From contig JBILCJ010000056.1 of the NCBI GenBank assembly GCA_044353195.1, forward strand, positions 1 through 11,678: a stretch of 11,678 nucleotides of DNA, in the 5' to 3' direction. Below are positions 4,093 to 11,678 of this stretch, piece by piece (the first letter of the stretch is position 1; every line of letters starts with the position of its first letter). The position numbers and the translations under genes were made by a program. Origin of the DNA: UBA4416 sp044353195. Lineage in GTDB: Bacteria; Bacteroidota; Bacteroidia; B-17B0; Aurantibacillaceae. The notes beneath the pieces were generated by a model. The model did not search any database, was not told the origin of the DNA, and saw only the letters and a program-made list of their open reading frames with translations.

Positions 4093-7000
4093 ATGCTAAA
4101 TAAAATCATTGAATTTTCTATTAAGAATAAATTAATCATCGGGCTTTTTGTAATTGGCCTTTTGGGTTATGGTGTTTACGAGGTAACTAAATTACCAATT
4201 GATGCTGTTCCTGATATTACAAATAATCAAGTTCAAGTTATTACCATAGCACCGTCTTTTGGCGCAACGGATATCGAACGTTTGGTTACATTTCCTATTG
4301 AACAAGCTAATAATAATATTTCTGGACTTAAAGAAATTCGTAGCTTCTCACGTTTTGGATTATCATTAGTAACCATTGTGTTCGACGATGAAACTGATAT
4401 ATATTGGGCACGTCAGCAAGTGGGTGAGCGTTTACAAAAAATACAATCTCAAATTCCACAAGGTATTGGTAATCCTGAGCTTGGTCCAGTTTCAACAGGT
4501 TTGGGCGAAATATATCAATATGTGTTGCGAGTAAAAGAAGGTTCCTCAAAAAAATATGATGAAACAGAATTAAGAACTATTCAGGATTGGATTGTTCGTC
4601 GCCAATTATTGGGCGTTAAAGGTGTGGCTGAAGTAAGCAGTTTTGGTGGTAAATTAAAACAGTTTGAAATTGCTGTTAATCCCAATAAATTGCAATCTTA
4701 TAATATAACCATCCAGGATGTTTTTAATGCATTAGAAAAAAACAATCAAAACACGGGAGGAACTTATATCGAAAAAGGTCCTACAGTTTTATTTATAAGA
4801 AGTGAAGGTTTAATTGGAAGCGAAGAAGATATTAAAAATATTTCAATAAAGGCTACGGCAAATGGTACGCCTTTATTTATGAGAGATGTTGCAGAAGTTA
4901 AAATAGGACATGCCACCCGATATGGCGCTATGTGTTATAACGATCAAGGAGAAGTTTCTGGTGCGGTTGTGATGATGTTGAAGGGAGCAAATAGTAGCGA
5001 CGTTATTAAAAATGTAAAAGAGCGCGTGACTCAAATTCAAAAATCTTTACCCGAAGGTGTTGTAATTGAGCCATTTTTAGATAGAACAAAAATGGTTAAC
5101 AATGCCATTGGAACAATTGAACAAAACTTAATGGAGGGTGCGTTAATTGTCATTTTTGTTTTAGTTCTATTCTTAGGCAACTTTAGGGCTGGATTATTGG
5201 TTGCTTCCGTTATTCCATTAGCCATGTTGTTTGCAATTATATTAATGAATGCTTTTGGTGTAAGTGGAAACTTAATGAGTTTAGGAGCATTGGATTTTGG
5301 CTTGATTGTAGATGGCGCTGTTATTATAGTTGAAGCAGTCATGCATCAATTAACACATAGCAAAAAATTTAAAGATATTTCTCAGCTCAATCAAGAGCAA
5401 ATGGATAATGAGGTAAACGTTTCTGCTAGTAAAATGATGAATAGTGCAGTGTTTGGACAGGTTATTATTTTAGTGGTTTACTTGCCTATTTTTACGTTAC
5501 AAGGTATTGAAGGGAAAATGTTTAAACCAATGGCACAAACGGTTGCATTTGCGTTATTAGGGGCATTTATTTTATCATTAACTTATATACCAATGATGAG
5601 CGCTTTGTTTTTAAGTAAACAAACGAAACATAAACCAAATTTCTCAGATAAATTAATGAATAGTGTGGAGCGTGTTTATCAGCATGCTTTAAGTAAAGTG
5701 TTAACATATCCTAAATTTATTTTATCCGTTGTTATTGTGATGTTTATTTCGGCAATAATTACTTTAACTTTTTTAGGAGGTGAATTTATTCCTGCTTTAG
5801 AAGAAGGAGATTTTGCAGTAGAAACAAGAGTTTTAACTGGAAGTAATTTAAATACAACCATTGAAAACACACAAAAAGCAGCCCACATTTTAAAAACTCA
5901 ATTTCCTGAAGTTGAAAAAGTGGTGACAAAAATTGGAAGCGGGGAAGTGCCAACAGATCCAATGCCCATGGAAGCTGCGGATATGATGGTCATATTGAAA
6001 GATAAATCTGAATGGACCTCAGCCAAAACATTTAATGAGTTATCTGAAAAAATGGGAAAAGCAGTTTCTGAAGTACCAGGCTTGACGACAAGCTTTCAGT
6101 ATCCGGTTCAAATGCGTTTTAACGAATTAATGACGGGCGCAAAGCAAGATGTAGTATGTAAAATATTTGGAGAAGATTTGGATACACTTGCTGCATATGC
6201 CGAAAAATTAAGTAAACTAATTAGTGGTGTAGAAGGAGCAAAAAATTTATATGTCGAAGCTGTAACAGGCATGCCAGAAGTGTTGATTGATTATAATCGA
6301 GATGCTATTGCACAATATAACTTAAGTATTTCAGACATCAATAAAGTTGTTAATACCGCATTTGCTGGTCAAAGCACAGGTTTACTTTTTGAAGGAGAAA
6401 AGCGTTTTGATATTGTTGTTCGGTTACAGTCAGATAGGCGTAATAATTTAGAAGACGTTAAAAATCTTTTAATACCAACTTCTAATGGTACACAAATTCC
6501 ATTGTATCAATTGGCTCAAGTTGAAATTAAGAATGGTCCAAATCAAATACAACGTGAAGATGCTAAGCGTAGAATTATTGTTGGTTTTAATATTAGAGGA
6601 AGAGATGTTCAAACCATTGTAAATGAACTTCAACAAAAAGTAGAAACGCAAATAAAATTTCAGGCCGGTTATTACGTAACGTATGGTGGTGCTTTCGAAA
6701 ATTTAAATGCGGCCAAACAACGCTTGATGATTGCTGTGCCAGTTTCTTTAGTTCTTATTTTTATATTATTATTTTTTGCATTCAATTCTGTCAAACAAGG
6801 ATTATTAATTTATTCTGCTATTCCACTTTCTGCTATTGGAGGTATTTTCTTTCTCGCTTTGCGTGGAATGCCTTTTAGTATTAGTGCAGGGGTTGGATTT
6901 ATTGCCTTATTCGGTGTTGCTGTTTTAAATGGCATTGTTTTAATTGCCGAATTTAATCGTTTAAAACAGGAAGGAATGAATGATTTAGAACGCATTGTTT

Positions 7001-8442
7001 TAATGGGAACTAAAGTTCGTTTGCGTCCAGTTTTGATGACTGCTTTTGTAGCATCATTAGGATTTTTACCAATGGCGTTAAGCAATGGAGCAGGAGCAGA
7101 GGTTCAAAGACCATTAGCAACTGTCGTTATTGGTGGTTTAATGATTGCCACTTTTTTAACTTTATTCGTATTACCTATTTTATATATTTTGTTTGAAAAG
7201 AAAAATAATGTAACAACTAAGAAAACAATTGTAACGATGAAAATCTTATTGGTTAGTTTATTTGTTAATCAAGCTAATGCTCAAACACCAATAGATTTGA
7301 AGTCTGCAATGGATAGGGCAATTAAAAATAATGTTTTAGTGAAAAATGAAAAACTTAAAACAGAGTATCAAAAGAAACTAATTAAAACGGCCGCTTCTAT
7401 TCCTCAAACTAACATTGTTGGTCAATACGGACAAATTAACAGTTATTTTAATGATAATAGTATTGCAGTCTCTCAATCATTTAATTTTCCCACAGTTTAT
7501 GTCAATCAAAAAAAACTATTAACTGAAGAATGGAAAACCTCTGTATTAACTAGTTCATTAAAAGAGGCTGATACAAGAAAAATGGTTCGCCAAGTATTTT
7601 ACATGTTTCTTTATTTAAAAGAAAAAGAGAAATTATTGTTTAAGAATGACAGTATATATGCAGCATTTTTAAGCAAGGCTAATTTGCGATTTACAAATGG
7701 AGAAAGTAATATTTTAGAAAAAACTACTGCTGAAACACAACGTGGCGCTATTGCCATTCAATTAAATCAATTGGAACAAGATATAGAATTGATTAAATTA
7801 CAATTCATGTTACTTCTCAATACGACAACGCATTTCATTCCAACTGAAACAAGTGTAAAAATAGATTTTAATTTAACTAATGATAGCAATTTAGTAAATC
7901 AACATCCATTTTTAAAAATTATTGAGCAACAAAAAAAGATGTCAGTACTTAATTCTAAATTGGAAAAATCTAAACTAATGCCTGACTTAAGTATTGGTTA
8001 TTATAATATGACAATGAATGGCGCTGGCGCAGACAATAACTATTATAATTCATCTACAAGGTTTCAATCAGTACAAGTTGGTTTAGGAATTCCATTGTTT
8101 TTTGGTTCTCATAGAGCTAAAATAAATGCATCTAAAATAAATCAGTACATTTCCGAAAATGACTATGTGATTGAACGTAATAATTTACAATTAGGCTATA
8201 AATCTGTTATCGGGCAGTATCAAACAAATTTAGAAACAGTTAATTATTTTGAAAAAACTGCGCTTAAAAATGCCAAGTTAATTTTTGAAACAGCTAACAA
8301 ACAATTTTTAAATGGGGAACTAAATTACTTAGAATGGGTTATGCTTACTAATCAAGCAATCGGTATTCAATCAAATTATTTGGATGCAGTAAAAAATTTA
8401 AATGAAACTATTATTCAAATTAATTATTTAATCACTAAATAA
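4093..8442 (+). CDS. CzcA/CusA-type heavy-metal RND efflux pump fused to a TolC/CzcC-type outer-membrane channel
   Basis: A 1449-residue protein. Residues 1 to about 1035 are a complete HME-RND pump: first helix at 10-30, porter domain with AVPDITNNQVQV, helices 2-6 from about 350, a second porter half with TDPMPM (621-626), and closing helices to LPILYILFEKK. The transmembrane-4 motif DFGLIVDGAVIIVE has Asp401, Asp407 and Glu414. These correspond to CzcA Asp402, Asp408 and Glu415, which carry protons in divalent-cation pumps, so Zn/Co/Cd/Ni is favoured over Cu/Ag, whose pumps have a different motif. After a basic linker comes a signal-like segment (1049-1063). An outer-membrane factor domain of about 385 residues then runs to the end, starting PIDLKSAMDRAIKNN. 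CzcC-type channels are normally separate genes. The adaptor gene follows after 10 bases. Confidence 0.95.
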   Translation: MLNKIIEFSIKNKLIIGLFVIGLLGYGVYEVTKLPIDAVPDITNNQVQVITIAPSFGATDIERLVTFPIEQANNNISGLKEIRSFSRFGLSLVTIVFDDETDIYWARQQVGERLQKIQSQIPQGIGNPELGPVSTGLGEIYQYVLRVKEGSSKKYDETELRTIQDWIVRRQLLGVKGVAEVSSFGGKLKQFEIAVNPNKLQSYNITIQDVFNALEKNNQNTGGTYIEKGPTVLFIRSEGLIGSEEDIKNISIKATANGTPLFMRDVAEVKIGHATRYGAMCYNDQGEVSGAVVMMLKGANSSDVIKNVKERVTQIQKSLPEGVVIEPFLDRTKMVNNAIGTIEQNLMEGALIVIFVLVLFLGNFRAGLLVASVIPLAMLFAIILMNAFGVSGNLMSLGALDFGLIVDGAVIIVEAVMHQLTHSKKFKDISQLNQEQMDNEVNVSASKMMNSAVFGQVIILVVYLPIFTLQGIEGKMFKPMAQTVAFALLGAFILSLTYIPMMSALFLSKQTKHKPNFSDKLMNSVERVYQHALSKVLTYPKFILSVVIVMFISAIITLTFLGGEFIPALEEGDFAVETRVLTGSNLNTTIENTQKAAHILKTQFPEVEKVVTKIGSGEVPTDPMPMEAADMMVILKDKSEWTSAKTFNELSEKMGKAVSEVPGLTTSFQYPVQMRFNELMTGAKQDVVCKIFGEDLDTLAAYAEKLSKLISGVEGAKNLYVEAVTGMPEVLIDYNRDAIAQYNLSISDINKVVNTAFAGQSTGLLFEGEKRFDIVVRLQSDRRNNLEDVKNLLIPTSNGTQIPLYQLAQVEIKNGPNQIQREDAKRRIIVGFNIRGRDVQTIVNELQQKVETQIKFQAGYYVTYGGAFENLNAAKQRLMIAVPVSLVLIFILLFFAFNSVKQGLLIYSAIPLSAIGGIFFLALRGMPFSISAGVGFIALFGVAVLNGIVLIAEFNRLKQEGMNDLERIVLMGTKVRLRPVLMTAFVASLGFLPMALSNGAGAEVQRPLATVVIGGLMIATFLTLFVLPILYILFEKKNNVTTKKTIVTMKILLVSLFVNQANAQTPIDLKSAMDRAIKNNVLVKNEKLKTEYQKKLIKTAASIPQTNIVGQYGQINSYFNDNSIAVSQSFNFPTVYVNQKKLLTEEWKTSVLTSSLKEADTRKMVRQVFYMFLYLKEKEKLLFKNDSIYAAFLSKANLRFTNGESNILEKTTAETQRGAIAIQLNQLEQDIELIKLQFMLLLNTTTHFIPTETSVKIDFNLTNDSNLVNQHPFLKIIEQQKKMSVLNSKLEKSKLMPDLSIGYYNMTMNGAGADNNYYNSSTRFQSVQVGLGIPLFFGSHRAKINASKINQYISENDYVIERNNLQLGYKSVIGQYQTNLETVNYFEKTALKNAKLIFETANKQFLNGELNYLEWVMLTNQAIGIQSNYLDAVKNLNETIIQINYLITK
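7237..7281 (+). other. Internal signal-peptide-like segment at the RND/OMF junction
   Basis: This stretch encodes residues 1049-1063 of the fused pump: MKILLVSLFVNQANA, followed by Gln1064. It has a basic start, a hydrophobic core and an Ala-x-Ala end, as in a type I signal peptide. It follows a cytoplasmic-side basic linker (KK at 1036-1037 and 1043-1044). It therefore acts as a thirteenth membrane pass or a cleavable internal signal for the channel domain. Confidence 0.6.
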
Positions 8443-8452
8443 CATAAATCAA

Positions 8453-9589
8453 ATGAAAAATTTAATCATATTAATTATAGGAACTATTGTATTTGCATCC
8501 TGTGGTGGAGAAAAAATACAAGAACAAGGAACAACTCAACCTGCAATTGAAACTAACGTTTCGTTAACTGAAGCACAAATAAAAAGTGCTAACATTGAGT
8601 TAGGGAAAATAGAAGAGCGAGAAATTTCAACGACCATAAAGTTGAACGGAAAAATTGATGTGCCACCCCAAAACATGATTTCAGTGAGTATGCCTTTAGG
8701 CGGATTTTTAAAATCGACGAAATTATTACCTGGGATGCATATTAAAAAAGGGGAGGTAATTGCTACCATGGAAGATCAGCAATACATTCAATTACAACAA
8801 GAATATTTGATGGAAAAATCAAAACTTGCGTATTCTGAGAATGAGTATCGTCGTCAAAAAGAGTTAAATGTAAGCAAAGCAAGTAGTGATAAAGTTTTTC
8901 AGCAAAGTGAGATGGAATTTAAAAATCAACGCATCACGTTAAGCGCTTTGTCCGAAAAATTAAGATTAATACATATTAATCCAGAAACATTAAGCGAAGC
9001 GAGTTTATCTCGAAGTATTAATATTTATTCATCTATTGACGGCTTTGTGTCTAAGGTGAATGTAAATATTGGTAAATATGTAAATCCTTCTGATATTATA
9101 TTTGAATTAATTAATCCTTCTGATATTCATTTAAATTTAAAAGTGTTTGAAAAAGATTTGGATAAATTATCGATTGGACAAAAATTAATAGCTTTTAATA
9201 ATAATCAATCGGATAAAAAATATCCATGTGAAATTATTTTAGTAAGTCAAGATTTATCTGAAGATAGAAGTGCTGATGTTCATTGTCATTTTGAAGCCTA
9301 TGATAAAACACTTCTACCAGGAATGTATATGAATGCAGAGGTTGAGATTATGATGAAAAATGTTGCTTCTATTAATGAAGATGCTATTGTTAGTCACGAT
9401 GGAAAGGATTATATTTTCTTGTCAAAATCTAAAACAGAATTTGAGTTAGTGGAAATTAAAAAAGGTAATTCTGAAAATAATTTTACCGAAGTAAATGCTT
9501 TAGATGGTAGAGATTTAAAGGATTCAAAAATTGTGGTGAAAGGTGCTTATTCATTGTTAATGCAAATGAAAAATAAATCAGAGGAATAG
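8453..9589 (+). CDS. Efflux RND periplasmic adaptor (membrane fusion protein), lipoprotein
   Basis: A 378-residue CusB/CzcB-type adaptor. Residues 1-16 form a lipoprotein signal ending FASC, with Cys17 the likely lipidation site, followed by a low-complexity Gln/Thr linker. The biotinyl-lipoyl-like halves are at about 76-106 (LLPGMHIKKGEVIATMEDQQ) and 188-215 (IYSSIDGFVSKVNVNIGKYV). They enclose an alpha-hairpin coiled coil at about 107-180. A beta-barrel follows (about 220-300, ending LLPGMYMNAEVEI), then a membrane-proximal domain. Anchored to the inner membrane, it would bridge the RND pump and the channel, which here are one polypeptide from the gene 10 bases upstream. There is no His-rich or Met-rich metal-binding tail. 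The family is certain; the metal cannot be told from this gene. Confidence 0.93.
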   Translation: MKNLIILIIGTIVFASCGGEKIQEQGTTQPAIETNVSLTEAQIKSANIELGKIEEREISTTIKLNGKIDVPPQNMISVSMPLGGFLKSTKLLPGMHIKKGEVIATMEDQQYIQLQQEYLMEKSKLAYSENEYRRQKELNVSKASSDKVFQQSEMEFKNQRITLSALSEKLRLIHINPETLSEASLSRSINIYSSIDGFVSKVNVNIGKYVNPSDIIFELINPSDIHLNLKVFEKDLDKLSIGQKLIAFNNNQSDKKYPCEIILVSQDLSEDRSADVHCHFEAYDKTLLPGMYMNAEVEIMMKNVASINEDAIVSHDGKDYIFLSKSKTEFELVEIKKGNSENNFTEVNALDGRDLKDSKIVVKGAYSLLMQMKNKSEE

Positions 9590-9662
9590 TTTAATTTCTG
9601 TTAAAAAAATAATATGTTATTTATACTATTTTCTTAAATTTATAAAAAAACATAACTGCGAT

Positions 9663-10352
9663 ATGGAACATCAAGAAACACATTTAAAAAGTTCAGAATT
9701 CATAACGGATATTGTAATTGGTATGAGTGATGGATTAACTGTGCCATTTGCTTTAGCAGCAGGTTTAAGTGGAGCTGTTCATGAAAATAGTATTATTATC
9801 ACAGCGGGTATTGCAGAGATTGTTGCAGGAAGCATAGCGATGGGTTTAGGCGGATACTTAGCAGGTAAAACAGAGCAAGAACATTATGAAAGTGAGTTAA
9901 AAAAAGAATATGAAGAAGTTGAACGCATTCCTGAAAAAGAAATTCATGAAGTGAAAGAAGTTTTTGCTGAATATGGTTTAAGTGACGAACATCAAGAACT
10001 AATTGCTCGTGAGCTTGCTAAAGATAAGGATAAGTGGGTTGATTTTATGATGAAATTTGAATTGGGATTAGAAAAGCCACATCCTAATAGAGCACGTCAC
10101 AGTGCTTTAACTATTGGCATTTCATATATGGTAGGAGGATTAATTCCTTTAGCTGGATATGTGTTTTCGTCAACACCACAAGATGGTTTAATTATTTCAG
10201 CTATCATTACTATTTTTTGTTTATTAACTTTCGGATATTTTAAAAGTAAAGTTACTGGTCAGCCAAAACTCAAAGGCGCTTTAAAAGTTACGTTGATTGG
10301 TGTAATTGCAGCTGCATCAGCATTTATTATAGCGAAATTAATTTCAGAGTAA
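9663..10352 (+). CDS. VIT1/CCC1 family Fe(II)/Mn(II)-type transporter
   Basis: A 229-residue inner-membrane protein with about five helices. Helix 1 holds GMSDGLTVPFALAAG (20-34), with Asp23. Helix 2 holds IVAGSIAMGLGGYLAG (53-68), with Met60. These two residues lie where VIT1 has its transport-site Asp and Met. A cytoplasmic-type acidic stretch (about 70-125, many Glu and His) corresponds to the metal-binding domain of VIT1. Three helices follow (about 148-168, 175-192 and 207-226). Known family members move Fe2+ or Mn2+ out of the cytosol, into vacuoles in eukaryotes. It lies 73 bases after the adaptor on the same strand. That gap is AT-rich and shows no clear TAnnTTTG box or terminator, so co-transcription with the efflux genes is possible but unproven. 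Confidence 0.9.
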   Translation: MEHQETHLKSSEFITDIVIGMSDGLTVPFALAAGLSGAVHENSIIITAGIAEIVAGSIAMGLGGYLAGKTEQEHYESELKKEYEEVERIPEKEIHEVKEVFAEYGLSDEHQELIARELAKDKDKWVDFMMKFELGLEKPHPNRARHSALTIGISYMVGGLIPLAGYVFSSTPQDGLIISAIITIFCLLTFGYFKSKVTGQPKLKGALKVTLIGVIAAASAFIIAKLISE

Positions 10353-10687
10353 TAAGTTTAATTTCTCATTATTTTGGTCTATCTTATTTAATTTTTTTCA
10401 TGTAAGGTTTTTCATAAATTAAAAGATACGGTGCTATGTTTTTACATATCTAAATTGAAACAATAACCAATCATTTTTTTCTACTTTTTCTAATTTCAAT
10501 TCCATAATGGTTTCTGGTTTTTTCATAAAATATTCTTAAATCATTTTCTATTTCCTTTATTTATTTAAATATGATTGCGATTATTTAAGCATTAAACGAC
10601 AATAATAGTTTATTTATATGTTTAAAATGTTAAATAATCGAATATGTAAATGTTTTTTGTTTATATTTCTATTTTAAAATGTAATTA
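10353..10687. other. AT-rich 335-bp intergenic region, no convincing gene
   Basis: Very AT-rich. I see no protein-like open frame longer than about 30 codons on either strand, no exact TAnnTTTG box before the next gene (TATATTTC near 10663-10670 is a one-mismatch candidate), and no GC-rich terminator hairpin after the VIT1-family gene. It probably holds the promoter of the following lipoprotein gene. Two overlapping minus-strand micro-frames near 10434-10560 look slightly protein-like but lack support. Confidence 0.5.
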
Positions 10688-11678
10688 ATGAAATTATTGC
10701 AACTACTTTTTATTTTTAGTATTCTATTTGTTGGTTGCGACCAAAAAACTGATTCACCTATAGATTTATATTCACTTCAATTTTCAGCAAGTAAAACAGC
10801 AATTGTTTTTGCAGATAGTGTAAAAAAGCCTTTTCAATTTATAGCAAAGAGACCTTTTATAAATAAGGTAAGAACTCCAGAAACACATTATCTAAACTTA
10901 AATACAAGTTTAGCATCAAAAACACAAATTATTTTTAAAGAATCTCCTATTGTTCAAACACCTGGAGTAGGAAAATTTTTATCACCTCAAATTATTGCAG
11001 CAAAAGGTTCTAAGAAATTAGCAGGTATGCCTGAAGTTATTTTGGCAAAGGATCCAGCATCAAAAGATATAAATTCTGCTAATTTCTCTTATTATAAAAC
11101 ATTACAAGGCATCAAACATAATACCATTCGATGTATGGCAGAAGATTCAATTGGAAACATTTGGATGGGAACCAATGGTGGAGGATTAGTTCGTTTTGAT
11201 GGAAAATATTTTTCAAGTTTTACAAAAAAAGAAGGTTTAAGCAATATTATTATTTTATCAATTATGATTGATAAAAGTGGTTGTATCTGGGTTGGAACCA
11301 ATGGAGGTGGTGTTTGTAAATACGACGGAAAATATTTTACAAATTTTAAAAAACAAGATGGGTTAATAAATGATGTAGTTCCTGAAATTTATCAAGACAA
11401 GTCAGGAAATATTTGGTTTGGAACTCATGAAGGCTTGTCAAAATATGACGGAAAAACATTTACTAATTTTTCAGAGAAACAAGGATTATCTGGAAACGTC
11501 GTGTTTTCAATTTTAGAGGATGATACTGAAAATCTTTGGATAGCCTCTGAACACTCTGGTCTTTGTTATTTTAACGGGATTTCTTTTACCATATATAAAG
11601 ATTCGAAAGATTGGAAAAACAACGAAATATATAGTCTTTATAAAGATAAAAAAGGAATAATTTGGTTTGGAACTAATA
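10688..11678 (+). CDS. Lipoprotein with Reg_prop (two-component regulator propeller) repeats, 3' end beyond window
   Basis: 330 codons lie in the window with no stop, so the gene is partial. Residues 1-16 are a lipoprotein signal with lipobox FVGC, Cys17 being the modified residue. An extended region to about 144 is without recognised fold and includes PIVQTPGVGKFLSPQ. From residue 145, repeats of 41-42 residues follow the Reg_prop pattern (D..GxIWxGTxxGGxxxYDGKxFxxFxxxxGL): four nearly complete and a fifth starting. Such repeats build a sensory seven-bladed beta-propeller, known from hybrid two-component systems. Whether a membrane helix and kinase, phosphatase or DNA-binding domain follows cannot be seen. 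An N-terminal lipid anchor is unusual for a hybrid two-component kinase, so the propeller may act at the envelope surface. It is probably a separate transcription unit from the efflux genes. Confidence 0.88.
   Translation, partial: MKLLQLLFIFSILFVGCDQKTDSPIDLYSLQFSASKTAIVFADSVKKPFQFIAKRPFINKVRTPETHYLNLNTSLASKTQIIFKESPIVQTPGVGKFLSPQIIAAKGSKKLAGMPEVILAKDPASKDINSANFSYYKTLQGIKHNTIRCMAEDSIGNIWMGTNGGGLVRFDGKYFSSFTKKEGLSNIIILSIMIDKSGCIWVGTNGGGVCKYDGKYFTNFKKQDGLINDVVPEIYQDKSGNIWFGTHEGLSKYDGKTFTNFSEKQGLSGNVVFSILEDDTENLWIASEHSGLCYFNGISFTIYKDSKDWKNNEIYSLYKDKKGIIWFGTN
11120..11678 (+). repeat. Reg_prop propeller repeats encoded in tandem (about 123-126 bp each)
   Basis: Successive units carry IWMGTNGGG, IWVGTNGGG, IWFGTHEG, LWIASEHSG and IWFGTN at a spacing of 41-42 codons. 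Units 1-3 are the most alike (FDGKYF, YDGKYF, YDGKTF). Unit 4 is diverged, with YFNGISF in place of YDGKxF. This is a protein-level repeat with limited nucleotide identity, so it is not a mobile or tandem DNA repeat. Confidence 0.8.

Noticed and set aside
5037..5342. Antisense open frames within the RND pump gene (also 4328-4549, 5679-5888, 6469-6651, 6810-7085)
   Set aside because: They are shadows of a strongly supported gene, with low-complexity Lys/Thr/Asn/Ile translations and no recognisable domain.
7237..8442. A separate outer-membrane factor gene starting at the internal ATG 7237
   Set aside because: The reading frame is continuous with the RND pump, with no stop between them and no clear leader or promoter, and fused proteins of this length are known in the phylum. 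Internal initiation is not excluded.
9083..9127. 15-bp direct repeat AATCCTTCTGATATT, 30 bp apart
   Set aside because: It lies inside the adaptor gene and encodes NPSDI twice, ten codons apart, at the lipoyl-barrel junction. It is explained by protein sequence.
9607..9622. Small inverted repeat AAATAA-TATG-TTATTT before the VIT1-family gene
   Set aside because: A 6-bp AT-only stem is expected by chance here and too weak for a terminator.
10453..10501. 8-bp inverted repeat AATTGAAA ... TTTCAATT with a 33-base loop
   Set aside because: AT-rich, short stem and long loop, with no supporting context.
10434..10560. Minus-strand micro-frames (a 30-residue peptide starting MKKPETIMELK and an overlapping frame ending IEIRKSRKK)
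   Set aside because: Both are about 30 codons in AT-rich DNA. The second has no start codon, and neither resembles a known protein, so a gene remnant cannot be told from chance.
1..11678. tRNA, rRNA, CRISPR array, insertion sequence or prophage
   Set aside because: No cloverleaf-like segments, regularly spaced identical repeats, transposase motifs or terminal inverted repeats were seen on reading both strands.

Overview
The window is AT-rich DNA that looks like a Bacteroidota chromosome, most probably a flavobacterium-like member. The gene families point there (an RND metal pump fused to its outer-membrane channel, DUF6132, a Reg_prop lipoprotein). So do -7 boxes of the TAnnTTTG type, A-rich leaders instead of Shine-Dalgarno sequences, and short lipoprotein signals. 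No RNA gene, mobile element or CRISPR array was seen. Genus-level placement is not possible from this sequence.

Left arm, positions 1-3443, all on the minus strand and read right to left: a probable sulfide/persulfide detoxification operon. The order is a TauE/SafE exporter, a three-domain persulfide dioxygenase-rhodanese of CstB-like architecture, a single-domain exported rhodanese, and three small membrane proteins with paired cysteines (DUF2892-like, DUF6132, YgaP-type DUF2892). Last comes the first 22 codons of a SAM-dependent methyltransferase cut by the window edge. A plausible flow is that the dioxygenase oxidises low-molecular-weight persulfides to sulfite, its rhodanese domain moves sulfane sulfur, TauE exports sulfite or a related oxyanion, and the envelope rhodanese and Cys-containing membrane proteins handle sulfur at the membrane. 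A perfect 10-bp hairpin between the dioxygenase and the small rhodanese may set the ratio of upstream to downstream expression. Two GTAAC-type operator-like sites, matching at 12 of 14 bases, lie upstream of the operon and in front of its last two genes.

Centre, 3444-3620: a divergent intergenic region with a -7 box in each direction and the upstream operator-like sites.

Right arm, positions 3621-10352, plus strand: a heavy-metal efflux cluster. It contains a small secreted histidine-containing protein of unknown function, a 1449-residue CzcA-type RND pump fused to a TolC/CzcC-type outer-membrane channel, a lipoprotein periplasmic adaptor, and a VIT1/CCC1 family Fe/Mn-type transporter. Together the fused pump and adaptor supply all three parts of a tripartite efflux system from two genes. 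A long imperfect dyad separates the small protein from the pump.

Far right: a 335-bp AT-rich gap without a convincing gene, then the first 330 codons of a lipoprotein with Reg_prop beta-propeller repeats running off the window end.
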